Assembly (NCBI GenBank): GCA_949292635.1
Contig: CASEZY010000007.1
Coordinates: 1 to 64,000, forward strand
Direction of reading: 5' to 3'
DNA length: 64,000 nucleotides
Source of the DNA: an uncultured Methanomassiliicoccales archaeon
Lineage (GTDB): Archaea > Thermoplasmatota > Thermoplasmata > Methanomassiliicoccales > Methanomethylophilaceae
Under the pieces are notes generated by a model. The model was not told where the DNA came from, made no database searches, and saw only the letters and a list, made by a program, of their open reading frames with translations. Both the position numbers and the translations under genes were made by a program. This document shows positions 34,874 through 43,392 of the stretch, in pieces (the stretch's first letter is position 1; every line of letters begins with the position of its first letter).

Positions 34874-36535
34874 TCAGGCGTCCGGCCACAGTTCCGCTGC
34901 CTGTTCTCTGAGCTTGTACTTCATGATCTTCCCCGCAGCGTTGAGGGGGAATCCGTCCACGAAGGCCACGTACTTGGGGGTCTTGTACCAGGCGATCTTG
35001 CCCTTGCAGTAGTCCATGACGTCCTGCTCGGTAAGGTCGGCGCCCTCCTTCTTGATGATGAATGCACCGGGCTGCTCCCCGTACTTCTTGCTGGGGACTC
35101 CGACCACCTGCACATCGCTGATGCCCGGGCAGTTGTAAAGGAAGTCCTCCACCTCCTTGGGGTAGATGTTCTCTCCGCCGCGGATGATCATGTCCTTGAT
35201 TCTGCCGGTGACGTAGAAGTAGCCGTCCTCGTCCATGTATCCCAGGTCCCCGCTGTGCAGGTATCCGTTCTTATCGATTACTTTGGCGGTCTCCTCGGGC
35301 ATCTTGTAGTAGCCCTTCATCACGTTGAATCCCTTGCAGCAGAATTCCCCCACCTTGCCGGGCGGGCAGAGCTCGTAGGTCTCCGGGTCCAGGATCACGG
35401 TGTCCACACCGGGGAGCTTCTTGCCCACGGAGGAGCACTTCTTCTCCAGGGAGGGCTCGTCGTAGCGGGTCTGGGTCATCCCGGGTGAAGCTTCCGTCAG
35501 ACCGTAGACGATGGTGATCTCCTTCATGTTCATCTTGTCCACCACCTCCTCCATGGTCTTCACGGGGCAGGGGGAGCCGGCCATGATGCCGGTCCTCAGG
35601 GTGGAGAAGTCGAACTTGTTGAACAGCTTGTGCTCCAGGATGGCGATGAACATGGTGGGCACGCCGTACACGGCGGTGCATCTCTCCGTTTCTATGGATG
35701 TCATCACCTTCACGGGGTCGAAGACCTCGCAGAACACCATGGTCACGCAGTGGTTGATGCAGGCCATCACGCCGAGCACGCATCCGAAGCAGTGGAACAG
35801 CGGAACGTTGAGACAGAGCCTGTCCTCGGCGCCGTAATTCATGTTCGCACCGAGCCAATATCCGTCGTTGGCGATGTTGTAGTGGGTCAGCATCACACCC
35901 TTGGGGAAGCCGGTGGTACCGGATGTGTACTGCATCATGGTGACGTCGTGGACGTCAACGGAGTCCTTGCGCTCCTGGTATTCGGTGTCGTCGATCTGCA
36001 CGGAAAGTGAGCGCACCTCCGCCATGGAGTACATGCCGCGGCGCTTCTCCGGTCCCAGGAAGCAGACCTTCCTCAGGTAGGGGTACTTCTCGCTGTGGAA
36101 CTTGTCCCTGGGCTGCGTCAGCAGCTCCGGAACGAGGTCATAGACTATCTTCACGTAATCGGTGGTCCTGACGCCGTCGATGAGGAACAGGTAGTTCATG
36201 TCCGACTGTTTCAGGACGTAGTCCAGCTCCGCCTCCTGGTAGTTTGTGTTGATCGTGAGCAATATGGCACCGATCTTGGCGGTGGCGAACATGAGGGTGA
36301 TCCAGTCAGGCACGTTGGTGGCCCAGACGGCCACCTTGTCGCCCTTCTGGACGCCCATGGCCATCAGTCCCTTGGCCAGCTGGTCCACGGACTCGCCCCA
36401 TTCCCTCCAGGAGAGCCTCAGATCCCTGTCCACGTAAACGATGGCGTCGTTGTCCGGGTGCTCCCGGACGCACTTGTCCAAAAGATCCCCCAGCCTTTCG
36501 TCGCTGGTGAACTCCTTGCGGGGTATGCACGGCAT
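34874..36535 (-). CDS. AMP-forming acyl-CoA synthetase paired with an HTH-cupin regulator
   Basis: 553 residues of the ANL family. MQYTSGTTGFPKGVMLTHYN (A3), YGLTEASPGMTQTRYDEPS (A5), LHSGDLGYMDEDGYFYVTGR (A7/A8) and the C-terminal lysine in PLNAAGKIMKYKL are all present, so the enzyme should be active. Sequence resembles medium-chain/short-chain acyl-CoA ligases; the substrate is not known. Starts ten bases after the regulator's stop, so regulator and ligase are cotranscribed, as is common for this pair in methanogens and syntrophic bacteria. Confidence 0.9.
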   Translation of the reverse strand: MPCIPRKEFTSDERLGDLLDKCVREHPDNDAIVYVDRDLRLSWREWGESVDQLAKGLMAMGVQKGDKVAVWATNVPDWITLMFATAKIGAILLTINTNYQEAELDYVLKQSDMNYLFLIDGVRTTDYVKIVYDLVPELLTQPRDKFHSEKYPYLRKVCFLGPEKRRGMYSMAEVRSLSVQIDDTEYQERKDSVDVHDVTMMQYTSGTTGFPKGVMLTHYNIANDGYWLGANMNYGAEDRLCLNVPLFHCFGCVLGVMACINHCVTMVFCEVFDPVKVMTSIETERCTAVYGVPTMFIAILEHKLFNKFDFSTLRTGIMAGSPCPVKTMEEVVDKMNMKEITIVYGLTEASPGMTQTRYDEPSLEKKCSSVGKKLPGVDTVILDPETYELCPPGKVGEFCCKGFNVMKGYYKMPEETAKVIDKNGYLHSGDLGYMDEDGYFYVTGRIKDMIIRGGENIYPKEVEDFLYNCPGISDVQVVGVPSKKYGEQPGAFIIKKEGADLTEQDVMDYCKGKIAWYKTPKYVAFVDGFPLNAAGKIMKYKLREQAAELWPDA

Positions 36536-36544
36536 GGGGGCACC

Positions 36545-37102
36545 TCAGAAGGGGACGTACAGGACGGCGTAGATCTCTGCGGGGCCGTTGACGGCTCCGA
36601 TGTAGTGGGGGACCACGGAGTTGTAGTACACGGTGTCACCTGCCTCCAGGACCTCCTCGGTCTTGCCGTATCTCAGCAGCAGTTTGCCGGAGATCACGAT
36701 GATGAACTCCTCTCCCTCGTGGGAGGACAGCTCCTTCTCATCGTCCTCCTCGATCCTGATGAACAGGGGCTCCATGTGCCTGTCCGTCTTACCCTTCCCG
36801 AGGGGGAAGTAGTGGTAGTGTCCCTTGGCTCCCCTCTGGGAGTCGGTCTCCTCGGAGACCTTGCCGGCCTTGGTGATGAGGGGGTCGGGGTGGAACTGGT
36901 CGTCCATGAAGGTCCCTACCCTCTGTCCGAGCGCCCTGGAAAGCTTGATGATGGTGCCGATGGGAGGGTATATGCGGTCAGCCTCCACGTCCGCAAGGAA
37001 TCCTACGTCGAGTCCCGCGTTGACTGCAAGCTGCTCCTGGGTCAAACCCAGCTGTTCCCTGTACTTCCTTATCCTGGTTCCGAGCTTTCCTTCGGTGGGC
37101 AT
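36545..37102 (-). CDS. HTH-cupin transcription regulator
   Basis: 185 residues. Residues 8-65 form an XRE-type helix-turn-helix (IRKYREQLGLTQEQLAVNAG); residues about 105-180 form a cupin barrel (HEGEEFIIVISGKLLLRYG, GDTVYYNSVVPHYIGAVNG). Such proteins sense a small molecule through the cupin and control adjacent metabolism; here most likely the acyl-CoA ligase gene directly downstream. A TATA element (ATTTTATAGG) lies about 45 bases upstream. Confidence 0.9.
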   Translation of the reverse strand: MPTEGKLGTRIRKYREQLGLTQEQLAVNAGLDVGFLADVEADRIYPPIGTIIKLSRALGQRVGTFMDDQFHPDPLITKAGKVSEETDSQRGAKGHYHYFPLGKGKTDRHMEPLFIRIEEDDEKELSSHEGEEFIIVISGKLLLRYGKTEEVLEAGDTVYYNSVVPHYIGAVNGPAEIYAVLYVPF

Positions 37103-37259
37103 TCCTATTACCTCTGCGTCTTGCGCGACCGCACCTAAGCTGGCGTCCTATAAAATACATGCCTGCGTACGCGCCCGCGCGGATGTCATTTCCCCTAAAA
37201 TCGGGGGTTTTTGCCGATTCTGTGCAACTTTTAAGTAAGAAACCATCATCACGAGAATC

Positions 37260-38039
37260 ATGCCTTTCGCGGAGATCAACGGCATCAGACTGCACTACGA
37301 GGAACAGGGTCAGGGTACCCCGGTGGTCCTCGTGGGAGGATTCAGCGGCAACACCGACTTCTTCAAGCAGTTGATACCCATGGTGGCGGAGAACCACCGC
37401 ACCGTCTATTACGACAACCGCGGAGCCGGCATAACCGAGTACCCCCGCCAGGGGATCAAGGCACAGGACTTCGTGGACGACCTCCGCGCTTTGTTCGATC
37501 ACCTGGGAATAGAGAAGGCCCACCTGCTCGGATGGTCCATGGGCGGTCACATCGCCCAGGAGTTCGCCCTGCAGTTCCCGGAGCTGCTGAGGAGTCTGAC
37601 CCTGGTGTCCGCATACCCCTACCGTCCCGCCCGTTCCTCATACTTCATGAACGGCATCGTGGACTGCGCCCTGGAGGGCGGGAAGCCGGAGTACATCAGC
37701 ATGATGACCAACGCCTTCTGCTTCACCGAGGACTTTTTCTCCGCCCAGGAGGCCAAGGGCCACAAGCTCCACTCTTTGCACGACCTGGACCCCAAGGGCC
37801 TGAAGGACCAGATGAACGCCCTGGACGAGTTCGACACCAGGGGGAAGGTCCACCTGATCTCGGTGCCCACCCTCTCCGTCCACGGATTGGACGACATCAT
37901 GGTGGAGCCCCGTCTCGGTGACTTCATATCTGACAGGATCCCGGGATGCAAGGTGCTGAGGGTGCCCAAGGCCGGGCACATCATCAAGCCGTCGCTGTAC
38001 CAGGATGCGTTCCTGGCTCATATCGACGAGAACGAGTGA
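37260..38039 (+). CDS. alpha/beta-fold hydrolase
   Basis: 259 residues. Oxyanion region VVLVGGFSGNTDFF, DNRGAGITEYP, nucleophile elbow LLGWSMGGHIAQEF (Ser at about 94), acid in VHGLDDIMVEP and the catalytic His in KAGHIIKPSLY. Typical esterase/lipase or carboxy-lyase-like member of unknown substrate. It is divergent from the HTH-cupin operon and close to it, so it may belong to the same acyl-metabolism regulon. Ends overlapping the convergent cysteine-cluster gene by 22 bases. Confidence 0.88.
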   Translation: MPFAEINGIRLHYEEQGQGTPVVLVGGFSGNTDFFKQLIPMVAENHRTVYYDNRGAGITEYPRQGIKAQDFVDDLRALFDHLGIEKAHLLGWSMGGHIAQEFALQFPELLRSLTLVSAYPYRPARSSYFMNGIVDCALEGGKPEYISMMTNAFCFTEDFFSAQEAKGHKLHSLHDLDPKGLKDQMNALDEFDTRGKVHLISVPTLSVHGLDDIMVEPRLGDFISDRIPGCKVLRVPKAGHIIKPSLYQDAFLAHIDENE

Positions 38040-38545
38040 CGCCTCTCCCTGGCGTCGTCCACCATCCCGCGGATGCGGGTCTTGATTATGGGGGTGCAGG
38101 GCCAGGTGTCGTCCATGTATTCCAGATCCCCCATTATATCGTGGTCGGGGTTCACTATCGCCAGGTACACACGGCTCATGAACATGGAGACCATGTAGGG
38201 GAAGTCGTCGCAGATCTCCGGACGGTCCTTCCAGATCCTGCATCTGTTATCATCCCTGAGGAAGTAGCAGGGATCCGTTTTGGTAAAGAGCCAGCGTCCC
38301 CCGTCCCTGTAGATGTATTCGGTGGCGAAGGTGTACGGGTCGATGCCCGCGGCCTCCGCCACACGCTCCACCTCGGAATCCCTTACGGTTATGAAGGGCT
38401 GGTGGCAGCAGCATCCGCACATCTCGCAGGGCGAGGTGTCCTTCAGCTCCTTGCAGATGTCATATGCCAGGTCCAGGTCCCGCTCCATCTCCGGGGGGAT
38501 GGAGTCCAGGCCTTCCAGGATGTACTTTCCGCGGTAGACGGCCAT
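38018..38545 (-). CDS. YkgJ-family cysteine-cluster protein
   Basis: About 175 residues. Cysteine pattern CEMCGCCCHQPFITV near 40 and CYFLRDDNRCRIWKDRPEICDDFPY near 95-115 match the putative zinc- or iron-binding CxxCxxCC family, where RxxxCxxFP is diagnostic. Start placed at MAVYRGKYILEG because a TTG four codons earlier lies within the previous gene's end. The family is thought to bind metal or act in protein methylation-like roles; not established. Confidence 0.85.
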   Translation of the reverse strand: MAVYRGKYILEGLDSIPPEMERDLDLAYDICKELKDTSPCEMCGCCCHQPFITVRDSEVERVAEAAGIDPYTFATEYIYRDGGRWLFTKTDPCYFLRDDNRCRIWKDRPEICDDFPYMVSMFMSRVYLAIVNPDHDIMGDLEYMDDTWPCTPIIKTRIRGMVDDARERRHSFSSI

Positions 38546-38549
38546 CCTA

Positions 38550-38906
38550 TCACGCAAACGCCACGGATATCCCGTAGATGAATCCGATGACGGCCAGCAC
38601 GAGACCGACGCTCGCCATAATCATGAGCTTCTGCCTGACGTCACCCTGGATACCGGTGAGCCTGACCAGGGACTGGGTGTATCCTCCCAGGAACATACCC
38701 AGAGCTCCGCAGATTATGGCGGCGATGCCGATGTGGAGGAAAGCCGTGGCGATGGCGGCGATGCCAAGCACCACCGAGGCGATGGCGAGGTAGACGGAGT
38801 TCACGGCCATGCTCTCGCCCTTGTAGGCGAGGTTCAGCTTCCAGTCGCACTCCTCGCAGAACACCGTTCCGTCGGGGTTGTCGTAGCCGCACTTGGGGCA
38901 CTTCAT
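38550..38906 (-). CDS. zinc-ribbon membrane protein
   Basis: 118 residues from MKCPKCGYDNPDGTVFCEECDWKLN, a four-cysteine ribbon, followed by three or four transmembrane helices (VYLAIASVVLGIAAIATAFL, IGIAAIICGALGMFLGGY, LMIMASVGLVLAVIGFIYG). A start ten residues upstream is not supported by the family pattern. Function unknown. Sits between the methyltransferase and the cysteine-cluster gene in a three-gene run with overlapping or touching ends. Confidence 0.8.
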   Translation of the reverse strand: MKCPKCGYDNPDGTVFCEECDWKLNLAYKGESMAVNSVYLAIASVVLGIAAIATAFLHIGIAAIICGALGMFLGGYTQSLVRLTGIQGDVRQKLMIMASVGLVLAVIGFIYGISVAFA

Positions 38907-38932
38907 GGGACGGTGCACCGAGTCCACCGATA

Positions 38933-39550
38933 TCAACTTTCGGTGTCGGGGAATCTGAACACCGCCTCCCCGCGACGCCTGCGGCCACCGAAGCGGGTGT
39001 CCTCCTCGCTCACAGAGAAGGAGATGAGTTCTCCGTCGGGGAACATCGCTTTGAAGGAATTCTCGTCGCGGTAGACATAGCGGATGCCGTTGCCCCGGAT
39101 CACGGAGCCTTCGGCACCGGGTTCCCCCTTCTCCGACTTGAGGTCCCCCGACAGGAACGATCTGACGATCGCGGAGCAGCCGGGTCTGAGGACCCTTGCG
39201 ATCTCCCTGGACACAACGGGCAGCTCCGACGGAAGGATGTGCTCCATCACGTGGAAAAGCACAGCCCCGTCGAAGGTGCCGTCATCGAACGGTAAATCTG
39301 AAACCGAGGCCTTCACGCACTCCGCCTCCGGAGCGTAGAGCCTACAGGCCTCCAAGGCTCCCGAGGATATGTCGACGGCGGTGACCTCATACCCCAATGA
39401 CAGAAGTGCCAGCGCGGTCTTACCGTTGCCGCACCCCACCTCCAGGATCCTGCCGCCCTGTGGGAACGGAGGATCCTCCATGGAGGTCATCCCCCGCCAT
39501 CTCCTGCCGTCGCTGCGGTACAGCCGGTCCCAGCATCCCTCTTGGTCCAC
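38933..39550 (-). CDS. class I SAM-dependent methyltransferase
   Basis: 205 residues. Motif I ILEVGCGNGKTALALL at about 34-49, motif II VTAVDIS, motif III KASVSDLPFDDGTFDGAV and post-motif HVMEHILPSEL are all present, typical of small-molecule methyltransferases. The acceptor is unknown. First of three genes in a row; the next two are zinc- or iron-binding. Divergent from a helix-hairpin-helix protein gene. Confidence 0.88.
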   Translation of the reverse strand: MDQEGCWDRLYRSDGRRWRGMTSMEDPPFPQGGRILEVGCGNGKTALALLSLGYEVTAVDISSGALEACRLYAPEAECVKASVSDLPFDDGTFDGAVLFHVMEHILPSELPVVSREIARVLRPGCSAIVRSFLSGDLKSEKGEPGAEGSVIRGNGIRYVYRDENSFKAMFPDGELISFSVSEEDTRFGGRRRRGEAVFRFPDTES

Positions 39551-39600
39551 GGATTCGGGACGTTCCCACCATTATATACGTGTGTGCGCATGATAGATGC

Positions 39601-39879
39601 ATGGCAGAAGCAGCATGCGGGCTCGGAGGCCCGGAAGGAGAGATGAGCGAGGAGGAGAAGGCGGTCGTGGCGGAGCTGAGGAAGCTCCCGTCGGTCAGCG
39701 AGAAGTGCTGCCGCGGACTGTATCTCCTGGGCATCAGGAGCATCGAAGATCTGAAAGGAAAGGACCCGGACGAGCTGTTCGGCGCACTCACCGTCAGGAA
39801 GGATTTCTACGCGGAACCCTGCATGCAGAAGATGATCAAGATCGCCGTGGGCATGGCCAACAAAGGCTTCACCAAGTGA
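39601..39879 (+). CDS. helix-hairpin-helix protein of the pathogenicity-locus (Cdd1-like) family
   Basis: 92 residues. KAVVAELRKLPSVSEKCCRGLYLLGIRSIEDLKGKDPDELFG contains helix-hairpin-helix turns (LPSVSEK, LGIRSIEDLKG) and the end fits the Cdd1/mitomycin-resistance type domain (DFYAEPCMQKMIKIAVGMA). Suggests nucleic-acid contact; no precise role. A TATA box (CATTATATAC) about 30 bases before the ATG implies a leaderless or almost leaderless message. Confidence 0.78.
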   Translation: MAEAACGLGGPEGEMSEEEKAVVAELRKLPSVSEKCCRGLYLLGIRSIEDLKGKDPDELFGALTVRKDFYAEPCMQKMIKIAVGMANKGFTK

Positions 39880-39940
39880 GGCCGGCTGTCAATTAAAATA
39901 AAGGATAGTCATCTCGGCAACCATTCGGGTGAGACAGACC

Positions 39941-41239
39941 ATGTTCTGGAACGAAGAGATAGAGTGCATGCCCCGGGAGGAGCTGAGGAAGCTCCAGTAC
40001 AAGATGCTCCGGGAGCTGATCGAGAACCTCTACGCCAACAACACATTCTACCGCAAGCGCATGGACGAGAAGGGCGTGAAGCCCGAGGACATAAAGTGCC
40101 TCGAGGACATCGCCAAACTGCCCTTCATGTATAAGGACGACCTGAGGGACAACTACCCCACCGGTCTCTTCACACTGCCCAATGACCAGATCGTCAGGTA
40201 TCACGTATCTTCCGGTACCACCGGTAAGCCCACCCTGGTGGGATACACCAGGCACGACATCGACTACTGGTCCGAGGCGCTGGCCAGGTCCCTGACGTCC
40301 ATCGACGTGAACGAGAACGACATCATCCAGGTGTCCTACGGCTACGGCCTGTTCACCGGCGGTCTCGGCCTGCACTACGGCGCCGAGGTCGTTGGTGCGA
40401 CGGTCCTCCCCTCCGGTACCGGAGGAACCGAGAGGCAGTTGGAGCTCATGAAGGATCTCGGTGTCACGGCCATCGCATGCACACCGTCCTACCTGATCCA
40501 CATGTCCACCATCGCCAAGCAGATGGGAGTGGACTTCCGCAGGGACACCAAGCTCAGGACAGCCATCCTGGGCGCCGAGCCCTGGACCGAGGGCATGAGG
40601 AGGCACATCGAGGAGGACATGGGCGTCACCGCCTACGACATCTACGGCACTTCCGAGCAGGCAGGGCCCATGTTCACCGAGTGCAAGGAGAGGGACGGCA
40701 TCCACATCCCCGCGGACATCATGTACGTAGAGGTCATCGATCCGGAGACCGAGGAGGTGCTCCCGCCGGGAGAGAGGGGAGAATTGGTCGTAACCATGCT
40801 ACAGAAGGAGGCCTTCCCCCTGGTCAGGTACAGGATCAAGGACCTGACCTACATCATCGACGAGCCCTGCAAGTGCGGACGCACCTCGCCCCGCATCGGC
40901 AGGATCACCGGAAGGTCCGACGACATGCTCATCATCCGCGGCATCAACGTGTTCCCCTCCCAGGTGGAGCACACCCTGATGCAGATCCCGGAGGTGGGCG
41001 ACCAGTACATGATCATCGTGGACCGCGAGGGCGCTCTCGACCACATGACCGTCCAGGTGGAGCTGAAGCCCGAGGCCTTCAGCGACAAGATGGAGGACAT
41101 GATGGCGCTGAAGAAGCGCATCGAGCACGAGATGAAGAAATACCTGAACATCGCGGTGGAGGTGGACCTGAAGGCCCACGGCACTCTGCCCAGGTTCCAG
41201 GGCAAAGCAAAGAGAGTCATAGACAACAGGGTGTTATAA
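39941..41239 (+). CDS. phenylacetate-CoA ligase (PaaK type), copy 1
   Basis: 432 residues. Activates an aryl acid to its CoA thioester. N-terminus FWNEEIECMPREEL, A3 loop VSSGTTGKPTLVGY at about 86-99, DIYGTSEQAGPMFTEC, RTSPRIGRITGRSDDMLIIRG and the lysine-bearing end PRFQGKAKRV. ATG chosen after GGGTGAG; an upstream GTG is possible. Next gene (ACT protein) starts at the base after the stop. Shares about half its residues by eye with copy 2 at 43.4 kb. Confidence 0.92.
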   Translation: MFWNEEIECMPREELRKLQYKMLRELIENLYANNTFYRKRMDEKGVKPEDIKCLEDIAKLPFMYKDDLRDNYPTGLFTLPNDQIVRYHVSSGTTGKPTLVGYTRHDIDYWSEALARSLTSIDVNENDIIQVSYGYGLFTGGLGLHYGAEVVGATVLPSGTGGTERQLELMKDLGVTAIACTPSYLIHMSTIAKQMGVDFRRDTKLRTAILGAEPWTEGMRRHIEEDMGVTAYDIYGTSEQAGPMFTECKERDGIHIPADIMYVEVIDPETEEVLPPGERGELVVTMLQKEAFPLVRYRIKDLTYIIDEPCKCGRTSPRIGRITGRSDDMLIIRGINVFPSQVEHTLMQIPEVGDQYMIIVDREGALDHMTVQVELKPEAFSDKMEDMMALKKRIEHEMKKYLNIAVEVDLKAHGTLPRFQGKAKRVIDNRVL

Positions 41240-41659
41240 ATGCCTATAATCACACAGCTTTCAATATTCGTCAAGAACGAACCGGGAGCCTTCGCTTCCA
41301 TATCCGGCACCCTCAAGGAGTGCGGCATCAACCTCAAGGCGTTCAACATCGCCGAGTCCTCCGGATTCGGTGTGCTCAGGGCCATCGCCGATGAGCCCAA
41401 GGCGGCATACGAGACGCTGAAGGAGAAGGGGATCATCGTCAAACTCACCGACGTCATCGCGGTGCCTATGCAGGACCAGCCCGGAGGGCTGTACGACGTG
41501 GGAAAGGTGTTCGGCGACGCCAACATCAACATCGAGTATGCCTACGCCTACGCCGGCGTCCGCGGACCCGCCGTGTTCTTCAGGTTGGACGATCCCCAGC
41601 ACGCCATCGACGCTCTGGAGAAGGCGGGATTCAGGACCCTCTCCGAGAAGGACCTCTGA
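41240..41659 (+). CDS. double ACT-domain protein linked to PaaK
   Basis: 139 residues made of two ACT domains: ITQLSIFVKNEPGAFASISGTL and VIAVPMQDQPGGLYDVGKVF each show the beta-alpha pattern with a ligand-loop Gly. ACT pairs next to aryl-CoA ligases are widespread in methanogens and other anaerobes and probably sense an aromatic amino acid or aryl acid. Starts immediately after the copy 1 stop, so translation is coupled. Confidence 0.9.
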   Translation: MPIITQLSIFVKNEPGAFASISGTLKECGINLKAFNIAESSGFGVLRAIADEPKAAYETLKEKGIIVKLTDVIAVPMQDQPGGLYDVGKVFGDANINIEYAYAYAGVRGPAVFFRLDDPQHAIDALEKAGFRTLSEKDL

Positions 41660-41668
41660 GGTGTCCGT

Positions 41669-42631
41669 ATGGGAAACCTGAACGTGGCCGTCCTGGGAGC
41701 CAAGGGGTTCGCCGGCGAGGTGGGGAAGAAGGGCACCGTCACCGACATGACCTTCTTCGAGCTGAAGAAGGGGAACGACTCGGTCACACTGATCGAGCCG
41801 TCCAAGTATCCGGAGAAGCTGTCCTCACTGTTCTACACCGCGGCCATGTCGGAGTACGCCATCCTGGTGGTGGACTCCATAGACGCCTTCCTGGGGGAGA
41901 CCATAGTCATGGCGGACGCCATGGGTCTCTCCAAGGGCTGGGTCATCCTGCGCAACTACATACAGCCGGAGCAGCTGAAGCCCCTGGTGGCCGGAACCTG
42001 CCTTGAGGGATACGAACCCATCGAGGACGATGCGGTGGCGGTCAGGGAGATGCTGCTGGACCTCGCCTGCAACACCGAGCGTGTGGCGGGTCAGGGCACC
42101 TGCGGCTCCTGCCCGGTGGACAGCCACTTCAACGTGAAGGGCGTCGGCACCGTGGTCCTCGGGTCCGTCATAGACGGCTGGTTCCTCAAGCACGACAAGA
42201 TGCGCGTCTTGCCGCTGAACCGCGAGGTGGTGTTGAAGTCCATCCAGAAGCACGACGTGGACGCCAACGACGGCGTGAAGGGCGACCATGTGGGTCTGGC
42301 ACTTCGCGGCATAGAGTCCGATGAGCTGGACCGCGGGTATGTCCTTACGACCGATCCCTCGGTCACCATGACCCGTTCCGTCTCCGGCAAGGCAGAGCTG
42401 ATCCGCTATTGGAAGGCTCCCCTCAAGGAGGGCATGGTCATGCATCTGGGTCATTGGATGCAGATGGTTCCCTGCAGGGTGAAGGCGGTGAGCGACGAGG
42501 GTGATTTCCACCTGCCCACCCTTGACCTCGAACTCGAGTCGGACATGATCTACAAGCCCGGCGACACCGGCCTCATGATGTATCTCGAGGGCGGCAAGCT
42601 GAGGGTTGTCGGTCGCATCACCATCGGGTGA
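41669..42631 (+). CDS. EF-Tu/SelB-like protein with a degenerate GTPase domain
   Basis: 320 residues. The second half carries an EF-Tu domain II (FNVKGVGTVVLGSVIDGWFL, HVGLALRGIESDELDRGYVL) and a domain III-like end. The first 125 residues align with a G domain but lack its motifs: the P-loop is GAKGFAGEVGKK, the DxPGH box is replaced by EPSKY and the NKxD box is missing. It should not hydrolyse GTP. A family of methanogen EF-1A paralogues of unknown role is the likely home. Ten bases after the ACT gene, in the same operon. Confidence 0.78.
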   Translation: MGNLNVAVLGAKGFAGEVGKKGTVTDMTFFELKKGNDSVTLIEPSKYPEKLSSLFYTAAMSEYAILVVDSIDAFLGETIVMADAMGLSKGWVILRNYIQPEQLKPLVAGTCLEGYEPIEDDAVAVREMLLDLACNTERVAGQGTCGSCPVDSHFNVKGVGTVVLGSVIDGWFLKHDKMRVLPLNREVVLKSIQKHDVDANDGVKGDHVGLALRGIESDELDRGYVLTTDPSVTMTRSVSGKAELIRYWKAPLKEGMVMHLGHWMQMVPCRVKAVSDEGDFHLPTLDLELESDMIYKPGDTGLMMYLEGGKLRVVGRITIG

Positions 42632-42634
42632 ACC

Positions 42635-43282
42635 ATGGCCGACATGGAGCAGGAGCTAAGGCGCCTCTACGGCTATCCGGAGGATGTGACGTACGACCAG
42701 TACGCCCAATCCCGGAGGGAGGAGGCATCCCGTCTCCAGGAAGAGGGGAAGGCCTCCGAGGCCGCCGAGATCCTCCGCTTCCTGGCCAACAGCATAAAGG
42801 GTGACCGGGAGGCCTGCGAGAGGCTCGGGGCCATGTATCTAGACGGCTCCCTGCCCAAGGATCCCTGGAAGTCCATGCTGTACTATACCGCCGCCCTCTC
42901 GCCGGAGGGCGACAGGATCAGCGGCGAGTTATGGGGGAGGCTCCGTGATTTCCGCATGATGCTGTTGCGCTCCCGCCCGGTGGGTGCGCTCCGTCTCAAT
43001 CACGACGATGCGGAGAGCGCCTGCTGCGGAAGGATGATGGACGCCCTGATCGAGGGTTCGGTCTCCCTGGCGGACGTTCCCGAGGGATCTGAGCCGGAGT
43101 TCTCCATGACCATGTCCCGTGAGGACCTCAAGGCCCTGAAGCTCAAGGGTCATGAGATCATGCCCACCCCCGGAGGGGTGAGCGTGATGGACCTGAGGAC
43201 CTGTCCGTTCTGCGGCGCCAAGCTCACGGTGTCCGAGCGTTCCAAGGACTGGGGCGCGTTCATCGCCACCCTCAGGCTGTAG
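42635..43282 (+). CDS. hypothetical Sel1/TPR-like protein with C-terminal zinc knuckle
   Basis: 215 residues. Helical repeats near 40-100 (SEAAEILRFLANSIKGDREACERLGAMYLDG) resemble Sel1 repeats, with LGAMYLDG the diagnostic turn. Residues 195-205 hold CPFCGAKL, a single knuckle, preceded by a cysteine pair (SACCGRM). Function unknown. Starts three bases after the EF-Tu-like gene's stop, so it is in the same operon. Ends with TAG. Confidence 0.68.
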   Translation: MADMEQELRRLYGYPEDVTYDQYAQSRREEASRLQEEGKASEAAEILRFLANSIKGDREACERLGAMYLDGSLPKDPWKSMLYYTAALSPEGDRISGELWGRLRDFRMMLLRSRPVGALRLNHDDAESACCGRMMDALIEGSVSLADVPEGSEPEFSMTMSREDLKALKLKGHEIMPTPGGVSVMDLRTCPFCGAKLTVSERSKDWGAFIATLRL

Positions 43283-43392
43283 ACGTACCCGTATACGCCT
43301 CTCCTCGGTAAGCTGGGGTGGCAATCATTATATGCACGTCCGTATTAGGCGGCTATGCGTGCTAAATGTTGGCACGGAGCACACGAGGAGAT

